From Ga0077560 sp046330435 (GTDB lineage: Bacteria; Actinomycetota; Thermoleophilia; Miltoncostaeales; Miltoncostaeaceae): a stretch of 64,000 nt of DNA. The notes under the pieces are model-generated. The model was not told the origin of the DNA and did no database searches. It was given only the letters and a program-made list of their open reading frames with translations. The stretch is taken from contig JAXLST010000011.1 of NCBI GenBank assembly GCA_046330435.1, positions 1 through 64,000 on the forward strand. The letters are read 5' to 3'. The position numbers and the translations under genes were made by a program. Shown one piece after another: positions 9,070 through 17,378 of this stretch (positions within the stretch are counted from its first letter, which is position 1; every line of letters begins with the position of its first letter).

Positions 9070-12000
9070 GTGGACGAGCACGGCGGGGTCTCGAGGAAGG
9101 ACCTCCTGCGGCGTGCGGGAGCGGCCGGCGCGGGACTGGGCCTGGCGGGCCTGTTCGGCCGCCCGCTGTTCCTGGCGGCCGCGCAGGACGATGCGTCGGG
9201 CGTGCCCCCGGCGACGCGGGTGGCGAACCCGCTCCGGGACATCCCGGACCATGGGTGGGAGCGCAACTACCGCGACCAGTTCCGCGAGGACTCGTCGTTC
9301 GTCTTCACGTGCGCCCCAAACGACACGCACAACTGCCTCCTGCGGGCGCACGTCAAGAACGGCGTGATCGTGCGCATCTCCCCCACCTACGGGTACGGCA
9401 AGGCGGAGGACCTCGCCGGCAACCGGGCCTCGCACCGCTGGGATCCGCGCTGCTGCCAGAAGGGCCTCATCCTGGGGCGCCGCATCTACGGCGACCGGCG
9501 CGTGAAGGCCCCGCAGGTGCGAAAGGGCTTCAAGGCCTGGGTCGACGCCGGGTTCCCGCGTGACGGCGACGGCCGGCCGAAGATGGACACCTCCCTGCGC
9601 GGCACCGACGGATACCTCCAGGTGACCTGGGACGAGGCCGTGGACATCGCGGCGCGCACCGTGCTCGACGTCGCCAAGGCGCACAACGGCGAGGAGGGCA
9701 AGCGCCGCCTGCTGGCCCAGGGCTACGACGAGGCGATGGTGGAGGCCACCCACGGGGCCGGCGTCCAGGTCATCAAGATGCGCGGCGGCATGCCGCTGCT
9801 GGGCATCGGCCGGGTGTTCGGCTTCTACCGGTTCGCGAACATGCTGGCGCTGCTCGACCGCAAGCTGCGGCCCGACGTCCCGAAGGAGGAGATCGTCGGG
9901 TCGCGGGCATTCGACAACTACGCCTGGCACACCGACCTGCCCCCGGGCCACCCCATGGTGACCGGCAGCCAGACAGTCGACTTCGACCTGTTCGCCGTGG
10001 AGCACAGCAAGCTGATCGTGCTCATCGGGATGAACTGGATCTGCACCAAGATGCCCGACGCGCACTGGCTGGGCGACGCCCGCCTGAAGGGCGCGCGGGT
10101 CGTGGTGGTCAGCGCCGACTACATGCCAACCGCGAACAAGGCCGACGAGGTCGTGATCCTGCGGCCCGGCACGGACGCGGCGTTCATGCTCGGCATCGCT
10201 CGGGAGATCATCAACGCCCGCACCTTCGACAGGAAGGCCGTGGTCGGCCGCACCGACCTGCCGCTGCTGGTGCGCACCGACACCGGCGAGCTGCTGCGCG
10301 CCGCCGACCTCGACAGGGCGCACAAGCCGGCGGCTCTCGAGAACTACGTGGTCCTCAAGCCGCAGAACGCGATCCTGAAGGACCCGCCGCCCAAGCCGTT
10401 CACCGTCGGCAAGCAGATCATCCCCGTCGAGCTGCGGCAGAAGTGGGGCGACTTCGTGGTGTGGGATCGCCGCCGGCGCAAGCCCATCGTGATCTCGCGC
10501 GACCAGGTGGGCGCGCGAATGCCGGCCGACGCGGCCCTCGAGGGCACGTTCCGGGTACGGCTCGCCGACGGCGAGCAGGTCGAGGTGCGGCCGGTCTTCG
10601 ACCTGCTCAAGCAGTACCTCGACGACTCGTTCGACCTTCAGACCACCGCCGAGGTGTGCAACGTGCCGCCGTCGGCGATCCGGTCGCTGGCCCGCCAGAT
10701 CGCCGCCAACCGGGGGAAGACCCTCCTGGCGGCGGGCATGGGCCCCAACCACTACTTCAACAACGACCTGTTCGGCCGCACGCAGTTCCTGGTGGCCGCC
10801 CTCACGGACAACATCGGGCACATCGGCGGGAACGTCGGCAGCTTCGCCGGCAACTACCGCGGCTCCCTGTTCCAGGCCGTGCCGCAGTGGATCCTCGAGA
10901 ACCCGTTCGACATCGAGACCGACCTCACCAAGCCGGCGAGGATCGGCAAGTACTACAAGGCGGAGTCCGCCCACTACTGGAATTACGGCGAGCGGCCCCT
11001 GCGCGGCGGCGACACGATGATCACCGGCAAGAGCCACATGCCGACGCCGACCAAGCTCATCTGGTTCGCCAACAGCAACTCGCTGCTCGGCAACGCCAAG
11101 TGGTCGTACGACGTGGTGAAGAACACGCTGCCCAACCAGGACGCGGTGTTCTGCAACGAGTGGTTCTGGACGAGCTCCTGCGAGTACTCGGACCTGGTGT
11201 TCGCGGTCGACTCGTGGGCCGAGGTGAAGCTGCCGGACATGACGGCGAGCTGCACCAACCCCTTCCTGATGGCGTTCCCGGACACCCCGATGAAGCGCCT
11301 CCACGACACCCGCTCCGACTACCAGGCCCTCGCGGCGGTGGCGAAGCGGCTGGGGGAGCTCGCCGGCGAGCCGGCCATGGAGGCGTACTGGCGGGGCGTG
11401 CTGGACGGCGACCCCACCCCGTACCTGCAGCGGGTCCTCGGCGGCAGCAACAACACGCACGGCGTGAAGTTCGCCGACGTCCTGCAGAAGTCGAAGGACG
11501 GCGTCCCCACCCTCATGAACACCCGCACGTACCCGCGGGCGGCCGGCTGGGAGCAGCGGCAGGAGGACAAACCCTGGTACACGCCCACCGGGCGGCTGGA
11601 GTTCTACCGGCCGGAGCCGGAGTTCCGTGAGGCCGGGGAGATGCTGCCGGTGTGGCGCGAGCCCGTGGACGCCACGTTCTACGAGCCCAACGCCATCCTG
11701 AGCAACAGGAAGCACCCGTCCATCGCCCCGAAGACCCCGGAGCAGTACGGGGTGCCCGAGGACCAGCTGGACACCGAGACCCGGCAGTTCCGCAACGTGG
11801 TGCGGTCGTGGAGCGAGCTGAAGGCCAGCACCCACCCGCTGCACGCGAAGGACCGGTCGTTCCGGTTCATCTTCCAGACCCCCAAGTACCGCTGGGGGGC
11901 GCACTCCACCGCCGTGGACTCGGACTGGATCGCGATGCTGTTCGGGCCGTTCGGCGACCCGTACCGGCGCGACACCCGCACCCCGTGGACCGGGGAGGCG

Positions 12001-12576
12001 TACCTGGAGATCAACCCGGCGGACGCCATCGCCATCGGCGTCGCCGACGGCGACTACGCGTGGCTGGACGCCGACCCCGAGGACCGTCCCTACCGGGGCT
12101 GGAAGGAGGGCGACGACTACTACGACGTGGCCCGCGTGATGATGCGCGTGCGGGTGTACCCCGGCATGCCCACGGGCGTGATCCGCACCTGGTTCAACAT
12201 GTACGCGGCCACCCCCAAGACGGTGGCGGCGCAGAAGAAGGGCCTGCCGGCGCAGGCGGAGGACACGCACTACGTGTCGCTGTTCCGCCACGGCAGCCAC
12301 CAGTCCGGCACCAGGGCGTGGCTCCGGCCGACGCAGATGACCGAGACCATGACCCGCAAGGCGTACTTCGGCCAGGTGATCGGCACCGGCTTCGAGGCCG
12401 ACGTCCACACCGTGTCCGGCGCCCCCAAGGAGGGGTTCGTGCGGGTGGTCAAGGCGGAGGACGGAGGCGTGGGCGGCCAGCGGCTGTGGCGGCCGCTCAC
12501 CCTGGGGCTCCGGCCGCAGGCGCCCTCCGAGGCCATGAGCAAGTACCTGTCCGGCGGCTTCTCGAAGGGGGTCTGA
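9070..12576 (+). CDS. Molybdopterin oxidoreductase alpha subunit, NXR/periplasmic NAR-like (type II DMSO reductase family)
   Basis: 1168 residues from GTG 9070 (the frame opens at TTG 9025). The N-terminus SRKDLLRRAGAAGAG with a hydrophobic stretch to about residue 38 is a Tat-type signal with an Arg-Lys pair, so export is expected. The FS0 motif is Cys81-x3-Asp85-x3-Cys89, with Cys129 (PRCCQKG); the aspartate replacing a cysteine is as I recall it in nitrite oxidoreductase (NxrA) of Nitrospira and anammox bacteria. NYAWHTDLPPGHP (Asp289 the likely Mo ligand), EATHGAGVQ and RGGMPLLG also match NxrA as remembered. The length is near NxrA (~1150) and above selenate, chlorate or ethylbenzene enzymes (~900-1000). 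Expected cofactors are Mo-bis-MGD and one [4Fe-4S]. Substrate is not provable by eye: nitrite oxidation or nitrate reduction is most likely. Confidence 0.85.
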   Translation: MDEHGGVSRKDLLRRAGAAGAGLGLAGLFGRPLFLAAAQDDASGVPPATRVANPLRDIPDHGWERNYRDQFREDSSFVFTCAPNDTHNCLLRAHVKNGVIVRISPTYGYGKAEDLAGNRASHRWDPRCCQKGLILGRRIYGDRRVKAPQVRKGFKAWVDAGFPRDGDGRPKMDTSLRGTDGYLQVTWDEAVDIAARTVLDVAKAHNGEEGKRRLLAQGYDEAMVEATHGAGVQVIKMRGGMPLLGIGRVFGFYRFANMLALLDRKLRPDVPKEEIVGSRAFDNYAWHTDLPPGHPMVTGSQTVDFDLFAVEHSKLIVLIGMNWICTKMPDAHWLGDARLKGARVVVVSADYMPTANKADEVVILRPGTDAAFMLGIAREIINARTFDRKAVVGRTDLPLLVRTDTGELLRAADLDRAHKPAALENYVVLKPQNAILKDPPPKPFTVGKQIIPVELRQKWGDFVVWDRRRRKPIVISRDQVGARMPADAALEGTFRVRLADGEQVEVRPVFDLLKQYLDDSFDLQTTAEVCNVPPSAIRSLARQIAANRGKTLLAAGMGPNHYFNNDLFGRTQFLVAALTDNIGHIGGNVGSFAGNYRGSLFQAVPQWILENPFDIETDLTKPARIGKYYKAESAHYWNYGERPLRGGDTMITGKSHMPTPTKLIWFANSNSLLGNAKWSYDVVKNTLPNQDAVFCNEWFWTSSCEYSDLVFAVDSWAEVKLPDMTASCTNPFLMAFPDTPMKRLHDTRSDYQALAAVAKRLGELAGEPAMEAYWRGVLDGDPTPYLQRVLGGSNNTHGVKFADVLQKSKDGVPTLMNTRTYPRAAGWEQRQEDKPWYTPTGRLEFYRPEPEFREAGEMLPVWREPVDATFYEPNAILSNRKHPSIAPKTPEQYGVPEDQLDTETRQFRNVVRSWSELKASTHPLHAKDRSFRFIFQTPKYRWGAHSTAVDSDWIAMLFGPFGDPYRRDTRTPWTGEAYLEINPADAIAIGVADGDYAWLDADPEDRPYRGWKEGDDYYDVARVMMRVRVYPGMPTGVIRTWFNMYAATPKTVAAQKKGLPAQAEDTHYVSLFRHGSHQSGTRAWLRPTQMTETMTRKAYFGQVIGTGFEADVHTVSGAPKEGFVRVVKAEDGGVGGQRLWRPLTLGLRPQAPSEAMSKYLSGGFSKGV

Positions 12577-12580
12577 CCCA

Positions 12581-13732
12581 ATGCCCAAGGTGTTCAACTG
12601 GCAGCTCGGGCGGGAGATGGACTACCCGTACGAGGGCCATCGCCCGCAGAAGCAGTTCTGCATGATCATGGACACGAACAAGTGCATCGCCTGCCAGACC
12701 TGCACCGTCACGTGCAAGAGCACGTGGACGTGGGGCAAGGGGCAGGAGTACATGCTGTGGAACAACATCGAGACCAAGCCGTACGGCTTCTACCCGACCG
12801 GCTGGGACGTCAACATCCTCGACGGCCTCGGCGAGCAGCCCTGGAAGGGCGGCGCATACGAGGGCAAGACCATCTTCGAGGCCGCGCCCGACGGGACCGC
12901 CGCGCTGGCGTGGGAGCCCTCCGAGGAGGACTGGAACCACCCGAACCTGGGTGAGGACGAGCCCACCGGCGACGCGGCCGTGACCCAGCACATCCCGGAC
13001 GTGCCGCACTCGAACATGTGGATGTACTACCTGCAGCGCATCTGCAACCACTGCACGTACCCGGCCTGCCTGGCGGCGTGCCCGCGGCAGGCGGTCTTCA
13101 AGCGCGATGAGGACGGCATCGTCCTCATCGACCAGGAACGGTGCCGCGGCTACCAGGAGTGCGTGGCGGCCTGCCCGTACAAGAAGTCGCTGTTCAACCC
13201 CGAGACGCACGTCAGCGAGAAGTGCATCGGGTGCTACCCCAAGATCGAGCAGGACCTGCAGACCCAGTGCACCACGGTGTGCATCGGCAAGCTGCGCCTC
13301 ACCGACTTCCTGAACCCCCCGGAGAAGGCCGACCGGCGGAACCCGGCGGACTTCCTCGTGCACTTCAAGAAGGTCGCGCTGCCGCTGTACCCGCAGCTGG
13401 GACTGGAGCCGAACGTCTACTACATCCCCCCGGTCCACGTGCCGGAGGACTACCTGGGCCAGATGTTCGGGCCGGGCGTGGCGCAGGCGGTGGAGACGTA
13501 CCGGAACGCCAAGGACGACGAGGAGCTCCTGGGCTGCCTCATGCTGTTCGGCGCGACGGAGCGGATCATCCACAGCTTCGACGTGAAGGACGGCGTCGCG
13601 CGCGGCTACGACCGCCAGGGCCGCGAGCTGGTCGCGGTCCCGGTGCGGGAGCCCGAGCTGGTGCGCGAGTTCTCGTACGAGACGGCTCTGCCCGACGGAA
13701 CGCCGGCAACCGGCTTCCGCCACAACACCTGA
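12581..13732 (+). CDS. Fe-S electron-transfer beta subunit, NxrB/NarH-like
   Basis: 383 residues, starting four bases after the alpha stop. The N-terminus MPKVFNWQLGREMDYPYEG and the KSTWTWGKGQEYMLWNN and ETKPYG segments closely resemble Nitrospira NxrB as I know it. Four cluster motifs are seen: KCIACQTCTVTCK (all four cysteines), ICNHCTYPACLAACPR, RCRGYQECVAACPYK, and KCIGCYPK with QCTTVCIGK. In the third, Tyr replaces the Cys/Trp position, predicting a [3Fe-4S] cluster as in NarH/NxrB. So three [4Fe-4S] and one [3Fe-4S] are expected. It has no signal of its own and would be exported bound to the Tat-bearing alpha subunit. It passes electrons between the Mo site and the haem subunit. Confidence 0.9.
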   Translation: MPKVFNWQLGREMDYPYEGHRPQKQFCMIMDTNKCIACQTCTVTCKSTWTWGKGQEYMLWNNIETKPYGFYPTGWDVNILDGLGEQPWKGGAYEGKTIFEAAPDGTAALAWEPSEEDWNHPNLGEDEPTGDAAVTQHIPDVPHSNMWMYYLQRICNHCTYPACLAACPRQAVFKRDEDGIVLIDQERCRGYQECVAACPYKKSLFNPETHVSEKCIGCYPKIEQDLQTQCTTVCIGKLRLTDFLNPPEKADRRNPADFLVHFKKVALPLYPQLGLEPNVYYIPPVHVPEDYLGQMFGPGVAQAVETYRNAKDDEELLGCLMLFGATERIIHSFDVKDGVARGYDRQGRELVAVPVREPELVREFSYETALPDGTPATGFRHNT

Positions 13733-13747
13733 GCCGGAGGGGGAGCC

Positions 13748-14620
13748 ATGCAGAAGATCACGAGGGGCGCCCTCATCGCGGGGGCCGGGGCCGTGGCGGT
13801 GGGTGTCGGCATCGCCCTGAACGACCCCGAGCGGACGCCGCGCGCCGGCGACGCGCTCATCGCCCGCCGGGTGCGGGAGGTTCCGCTCGACAACCCCCGG
13901 GCGGGCGCCTGGGTCGGGGACGGCGAGACGGTGCTGCCGCTGGTCGCACAGCAGCTGGCGGTGCCGAAGCTGGCGGAGGCGAACGTCCCCGACATCCGGG
14001 TCGCCGCCCTCCACGACGGCATCACCCTGGCACTGCGGCTGTCGTGGGAGCAGGGCCTGCCCAACGAACTGTCGGGCATCTCCCGGTTCCAGGACGCGGT
14101 GGCGGTGATGCTGCCCGCCGTAGGCCCCGCGGAGCCACCGGTCACCATGGGCGCGGCGGGGAAGCCCGTGCACATCCTTCAGTGGCGGGCGAGCTGGCAG
14201 CGCGACGTGGAGCTGGGCCGGTCGCAGGGCGTGGTCGACGAGTTCCCGAACGTCGTGCGCGACCTGGACCCCGGCGACATCCTGCCGCCCGAGCAGGCGC
14301 TCCTCTATACCGCGGGCCGGGCCGCCGGGAACCTCATGTCGGCCGCCAAGCGCACCACGCCGGTGGAGGAGGTGGTGGCGGAGGGGTTCGGCTCCACCAC
14401 CTCGCTCGAGCAGCAGCGGGCCGGCGGCGCGGCGGTGCACGCCGAGGGCCGCTGGTGGACCGTGATCTCCCTGCCGATGTCCCGCGGCGGCGGCCTGGCT
14501 CCGATCACTGCGGGGGGCACCTGGCCGGTGGCGTTCGCGGTGTGGTCCGGCGGTGACGCCCGCAACCGGGGCGGCCGCAAGCACTACGCCGCGTGGACGC
14601 CGATGGCGGTGGCGGCATGA
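13748..14620 (+). CDS. Ethylbenzene-dehydrogenase-type haem b gamma subunit
   Basis: 290 residues from ATG 13748, with GGAGGGGGAG just upstream. An N-terminal hydrophobic stretch (residues ~8-24, ALIAGAGAVAVGVGIAL) can act as signal or anchor. The rest follows the EB_dh domain (EbdC/SerC/DdhC-like beta-sandwich): a repeated strand pattern ending in MGAAGKPVHILQWRASW and in GGRKHYAAWTP. In EbdC the haem b iron is bound by a Met and a Lys in these two places; here Met134 and Lys278 fit. The subunit would carry electrons between the beta subunit and a periplasmic cytochrome or the membrane. It overlaps the chaperone gene by ATGA. Confidence 0.85.
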   Translation: MQKITRGALIAGAGAVAVGVGIALNDPERTPRAGDALIARRVREVPLDNPRAGAWVGDGETVLPLVAQQLAVPKLAEANVPDIRVAALHDGITLALRLSWEQGLPNELSGISRFQDAVAVMLPAVGPAEPPVTMGAAGKPVHILQWRASWQRDVELGRSQGVVDEFPNVVRDLDPGDILPPEQALLYTAGRAAGNLMSAAKRTTPVEEVVAEGFGSTTSLEQQRAGGAAVHAEGRWWTVISLPMSRGGGLAPITAGGTWPVAFAVWSGGDARNRGGRKHYAAWTPMAVAA

Positions 14621-15390
14621 TGCCCGCCCCCGCAGCGCAACCGGTCCCGGAGACCTCGATGGCGTCGGTGGCGCGGCTGCTGGCGCTGGCGTTCGCCCCG
14701 CCGGACGACGATGGGGACGCGCGCATCGCCGCCATCGGCGACGCCCTGCTTCGGGACCTCCCGGAGGGACCGCTCGGCGGGGCCGTCGCCGGTCTCCTGG
14801 ACGCCATTCCCGACGACGCCCAGGGCTGCACCGCCCGCGGCGCGGAGCACCACCGCCTGTTCGGCGGCAACGTCGCCTGCCCGCCGTACGAGACCAGCTA
14901 CGCCCCGGATCCCTTTCAGCAGGCTCGTCAGATGTCGGATGTGGCCGGGTTCTACGCCGCGTTCGGCGCCACCGCGGACGGCCCGGCGAACGACCGCCCG
15001 GACCAGGTGGGCTGCCAGCTGGAGTTCCTGGCCTATCTGATGGCGCAGCGTCTCCGGGCGGCCGCCGAGGGACGGCCCGCGGACGCCGCCGTCTGCGCCG
15101 CCGCGGAAGCGGACTTCCTGCGGGAGCATCTGGGCCGGTGGCTGGGGCCGTTCTGCCTGGAGCTGGAGCGCGCCACCGAGCACCCCTGGTACGCCGCCGT
15201 GGCGCGGCTGGGGCAACGCTTCGCGGTGGAGGAGCTCGACCGCCGCGGGCTTCACGCCGATCCGGTGCTCGCCCGCCGCATCCGGACCGTGGTGGAGCGC
15301 GACACGTTCGACTGCGGTGCGGAGGGCGGACCGGCGGCGGCGCTGAACGGGGTCCTGGGCCGCGGGGAGCGCGCCCGCGGCGGACCGTGA
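14617..15390 (+). CDS. TorD/NarJ-family molybdoenzyme chaperone
   Basis: 257 residues from ATG 14617, coupled to the gamma gene by ATGA overlap. It is all-helical, with the family signature ACPPYETSY (the Y/F-x-x-Y/E-T region of TorD proteins) at about residues 88-96, a QMSDVAGFYAAFG segment, and a DQVGCQLEFLAYLM helix. The TorD/DmsD/NarJ family binds the Tat signal and apo-form of the catalytic subunit in the cytoplasm, helps insert the Mo cofactor and delays export until folding is complete. It is the fourth gene of the operon (alpha-beta-gamma-delta), the same order type seen for type II DMSO reductases. Confidence 0.85.
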   Translation: MMPAPAAQPVPETSMASVARLLALAFAPPDDDGDARIAAIGDALLRDLPEGPLGGAVAGLLDAIPDDAQGCTARGAEHHRLFGGNVACPPYETSYAPDPFQQARQMSDVAGFYAAFGATADGPANDRPDQVGCQLEFLAYLMAQRLRAAAEGRPADAAVCAAAEADFLREHLGRWLGPFCLELERATEHPWYAAVARLGQRFAVEELDRRGLHADPVLARRIRTVVERDTFDCGAEGGPAAALNGVLGRGERARGGP

Positions 15391-15665
15391 GCATCCGTCC
15401 GGCACCGGATGTGCGCCGGCACCGGGGACGCGAGCGGCACGCGGCCGTCGCTCACCGGTTCGGCAACACGCCGCCAGGAGGCGCCTCCGAGGTCGTCGCC
15501 GACGACGCCCCGGCCGGCATGCGCCGGGAGTTCGAGCGCGACCTGCCGGGGGCGTCCACCTGGAATGACGTCGTGTGCGGCCCCCGGAGTCGCGGGTCCG
15601 CGGCGGCCGCGCCTGACCGGCGGTGGCATCCTGTCCTCCCGCACGCGCGACTTGGGAGGCAGGGG
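15391..15665. other. Intergenic region without a supported gene
   Basis: 275 bp between the chaperone stop and the cupin start. One plus-strand frame stays open through it into the cupin gene, but it lacks a ribosome site and resembles nothing I know; the cupin has its own good start. I see no clear promoter or terminator. Confidence 0.5.
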
Positions 15666-16070
15666 ATGCGGATCACCCGGAGCGGCACGCCCACGACGCC
15701 CGGCCCGCCGGACTGGTTCACCGGGGCGGTGTTCCTGGACCCGGTGAGCGCGATGGACGACGGCTCGGGGGTGAGCGCCGTCACCGTCACGTTCACGCCG
15801 GGTGCGCGCACCGCCTGGCACACGCACCCGCACGGCCAGACGATCCTGGTGACCCACGGGGTGGGGCGGTGCCAGCGGCGCGGCGGCCCGGTGGAGGAGA
15901 TCCACCCGGGCGACCGGGTGTTCTTCGAGCCCGGCGAGGACCACTGGCACGGCGCCGCGCCCGGCACGCTCATGACCCACGTGGCGGTCGCGGTCGCCGA
16001 CGAGACGGGCGCCGCCGTGACGTGGGGCCCGCACGTCACCGACGCCGAGTACGCCGGCGACCGGTCATGA
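15666..16070 (+). CDS. Single-domain cupin protein
   Basis: 134 residues from ATG 15666 with GGGAGGCAGGGG just upstream. The cupin motifs are plain: TAWHTHPHGQTILVTHG (metal-ligand His residues and the expected Glu position occupied by Gln), and PGDRVFFEPGEDHWHGA with the second-motif His. The GVGRCQRRGGP linker and overall length match the carboxymuconolactone-decarboxylase-associated or mandelonitrile-lyase-like cupins. The fold binds a divalent metal; the substrate is unknown. Its stop overlaps the hydrolase start by ATGA, so the two probably act together on a small molecule. Confidence 0.8.
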   Translation: MRITRSGTPTTPGPPDWFTGAVFLDPVSAMDDGSGVSAVTVTFTPGARTAWHTHPHGQTILVTHGVGRCQRRGGPVEEIHPGDRVFFEPGEDHWHGAAPGTLMTHVAVAVADETGAAVTWGPHVTDAEYAGDRS

Positions 16071-16837
16071 CGGGCCTCGTGGAGCGGGATGTCCGGGTGG
16101 AGACCCCGGACGGCCCCATGTGGGTCTTCACCGCGCGCCCGGAGGGGCCCGGCCCGTTCCCGGTGGCGATGGTCTACATGGACGCCTACGGGTACCGGGA
16201 GGCGATCAAGGACAACGTCCGGCGGTTCGCCGCCGCCGGGTACTGCTGCCTCATGCCGGACCTCTTCCACCGCAGCGGGGAGCGGCAGACGCTGGACCCC
16301 GCCCGCAGCGGTGAGGACTTCATCGCCGAGCTGCGGGCCCTGGTCGCGTCGGTGACCCCCGCCATGGTGGACGCCGACACCACCGCGGCGATGGCGGCGG
16401 TGGCGGACGACCCGGCCGTCGCCTCCGGACCCGCCGTGTGCGTGGGGTACTGCATGGGCGCGCGGATGGCGCTGCACGTCGCCGGCGCCATGCCGGAGCG
16501 CATCGCCGCCGCCGCGGGCATCCACCCCGGGTCGCTTGCGACCGACCGGCCGGACTCCCCGCACCACGACCTGGACGGGGTGCGCGGGGAGCTCTACGTG
16601 GCGTTCGCCGAGCACGACCGCTCGGCCACCGCGGAGGCCGTCGCCCGGTTCGACCGGGAGCGCCGCGACCGCGGGGTCGCGGGTGAGGTGGAGCGCATCG
16701 CCGGCGCCCAGCACGGCTTCGCGCTGCCCGACCTGCCGGTGTTCGACCCCGCCGGGGCGGAGCGCCACTTCACGCGCACCCTCGAGCTGTGGCGGCGCGC
16801 GGTGCCGCCCGGTCAGCCGGCGGCGAGCTCCGGGTAG
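16067..16837 (+). CDS. Dienelactone hydrolase family protein
   Basis: 256 residues from ATG 16067. Alpha/beta-hydrolase fold with the dienelactone-hydrolase nucleophile elbow GYCMG (Cys129), Asp184 (AEHD) and His216 (AQHGF), giving the Cys-Asp-His triad typical of DLH. The MDAYGYREAIKDNVRRFAAA region matches the family's helix after the first strand. DLH enzymes open lactone rings in aromatic degradation, but many members act on unknown esters or thioesters. It is coupled to the cupin gene. The 3' end overlaps the convergent PemK-like gene by 25 bases. Confidence 0.85.
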   Translation: MTGLVERDVRVETPDGPMWVFTARPEGPGPFPVAMVYMDAYGYREAIKDNVRRFAAAGYCCLMPDLFHRSGERQTLDPARSGEDFIAELRALVASVTPAMVDADTTAAMAAVADDPAVASGPAVCVGYCMGARMALHVAGAMPERIAAAAGIHPGSLATDRPDSPHHDLDGVRGELYVAFAEHDRSATAEAVARFDRERRDRGVAGEVERIAGAQHGFALPDLPVFDPAGAERHFTRTLELWRRAVPPGQPAASSG

Positions 16838-17301
16838 CGCCCCCGGGCGGCGGCCACCACCTCGTCGAAGACGTCCCGCCCGATCGCCGATCCCTCGCGG
16901 CGCACCGCGTGCGGGTCCACGCGCAGCAGCCGACCGACGTCCGCGTAGCTGGGGCGGCGCTGCGGGTCCCATCCGCCCGTGCCCACCGGCAGCTGGTCAC
17001 GGCGCTCCGGGTGGTGCTTGCTGGTGAGCGGCACCGCCGCGAGGCGGTCGCCGACGTACCCCAGCACCAGCACCGGCCGGTCCTTGCCCTGCGACGGGTC
17101 GTCCTCGAACGGCACCCACGTCCACACCACCTCGCCGGGATCCGCATCGCCGTCCATCGACGGGGCGTACTCGACGTCGACGCCGCCCCCACGCGGCGCG
17201 CGCTGCCTCTTCGCGGGCCGCTCCCGGCGGCGGCGGAGCTCCTGCTGCAGGGCGTCGGCGGCCACGCGGGCGAGGCGGCCGACCAGGGGTCCGAGCTTCA
17301 T
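16813..17301 (-). CDS. PemK/MazF-family protein without visible antitoxin
   Basis: 162 residues from ATG at 17299-17301 (MKLGPLVGRLARVAADALQQ). The C-terminal ~105 residues carry the PemK/MazF-like SH3 barrel: GEVVWTWVPFEDDPSQGKDR then PVLVLGYVGDRLAAVPLTSK. The N-terminal ~50 residues form a basic helix absent from classical MazF toxins. MazF/PemK toxins are sequence-specific endoribonucleases, but no antitoxin gene adjoins it, and such solitary long forms in actinobacteria are of unproven function. It should not be read as a toxin-antitoxin pair. Confidence 0.7.
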   Translation of the reverse strand: MKLGPLVGRLARVAADALQQELRRRRERPAKRQRAPRGGGVDVEYAPSMDGDADPGEVVWTWVPFEDDPSQGKDRPVLVLGYVGDRLAAVPLTSKHHPERRDQLPVGTGGWDPQRRPSYADVGRLLRVDPHAVRREGSAIGRDVFDEVVAAARGRYPELAAG

Positions 17302-17378
17302 GGGCGGAACCCTAGTGCCGGCCGCACCCGGTGACATATCGTCCCGCCCGGCGGACGGCTCCCCGGGGGGATGGTGAG

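Noticed and set aside
8812..12597. 1261-codon open frame antisense to the molybdoenzyme alpha subunit
   Set aside because: It is a third-position-GC shadow; the translation is Arg/Gly/Val/His-rich without domains, while the plus strand has clear catalytic motifs.
12497..15394. Long minus-strand frame over the beta, gamma and chaperone genes
   Set aside because: Composition of a shadow; no family match.
15409..15747. Small gene before the cupin
   Set aside because: No ribosome site, no recognisable product, and it runs across the well-supported cupin start in another frame.
16813..17301. Type II toxin-antitoxin system
   Set aside because: Only a PemK/MazF-like protein is present; no antitoxin gene adjoins it.
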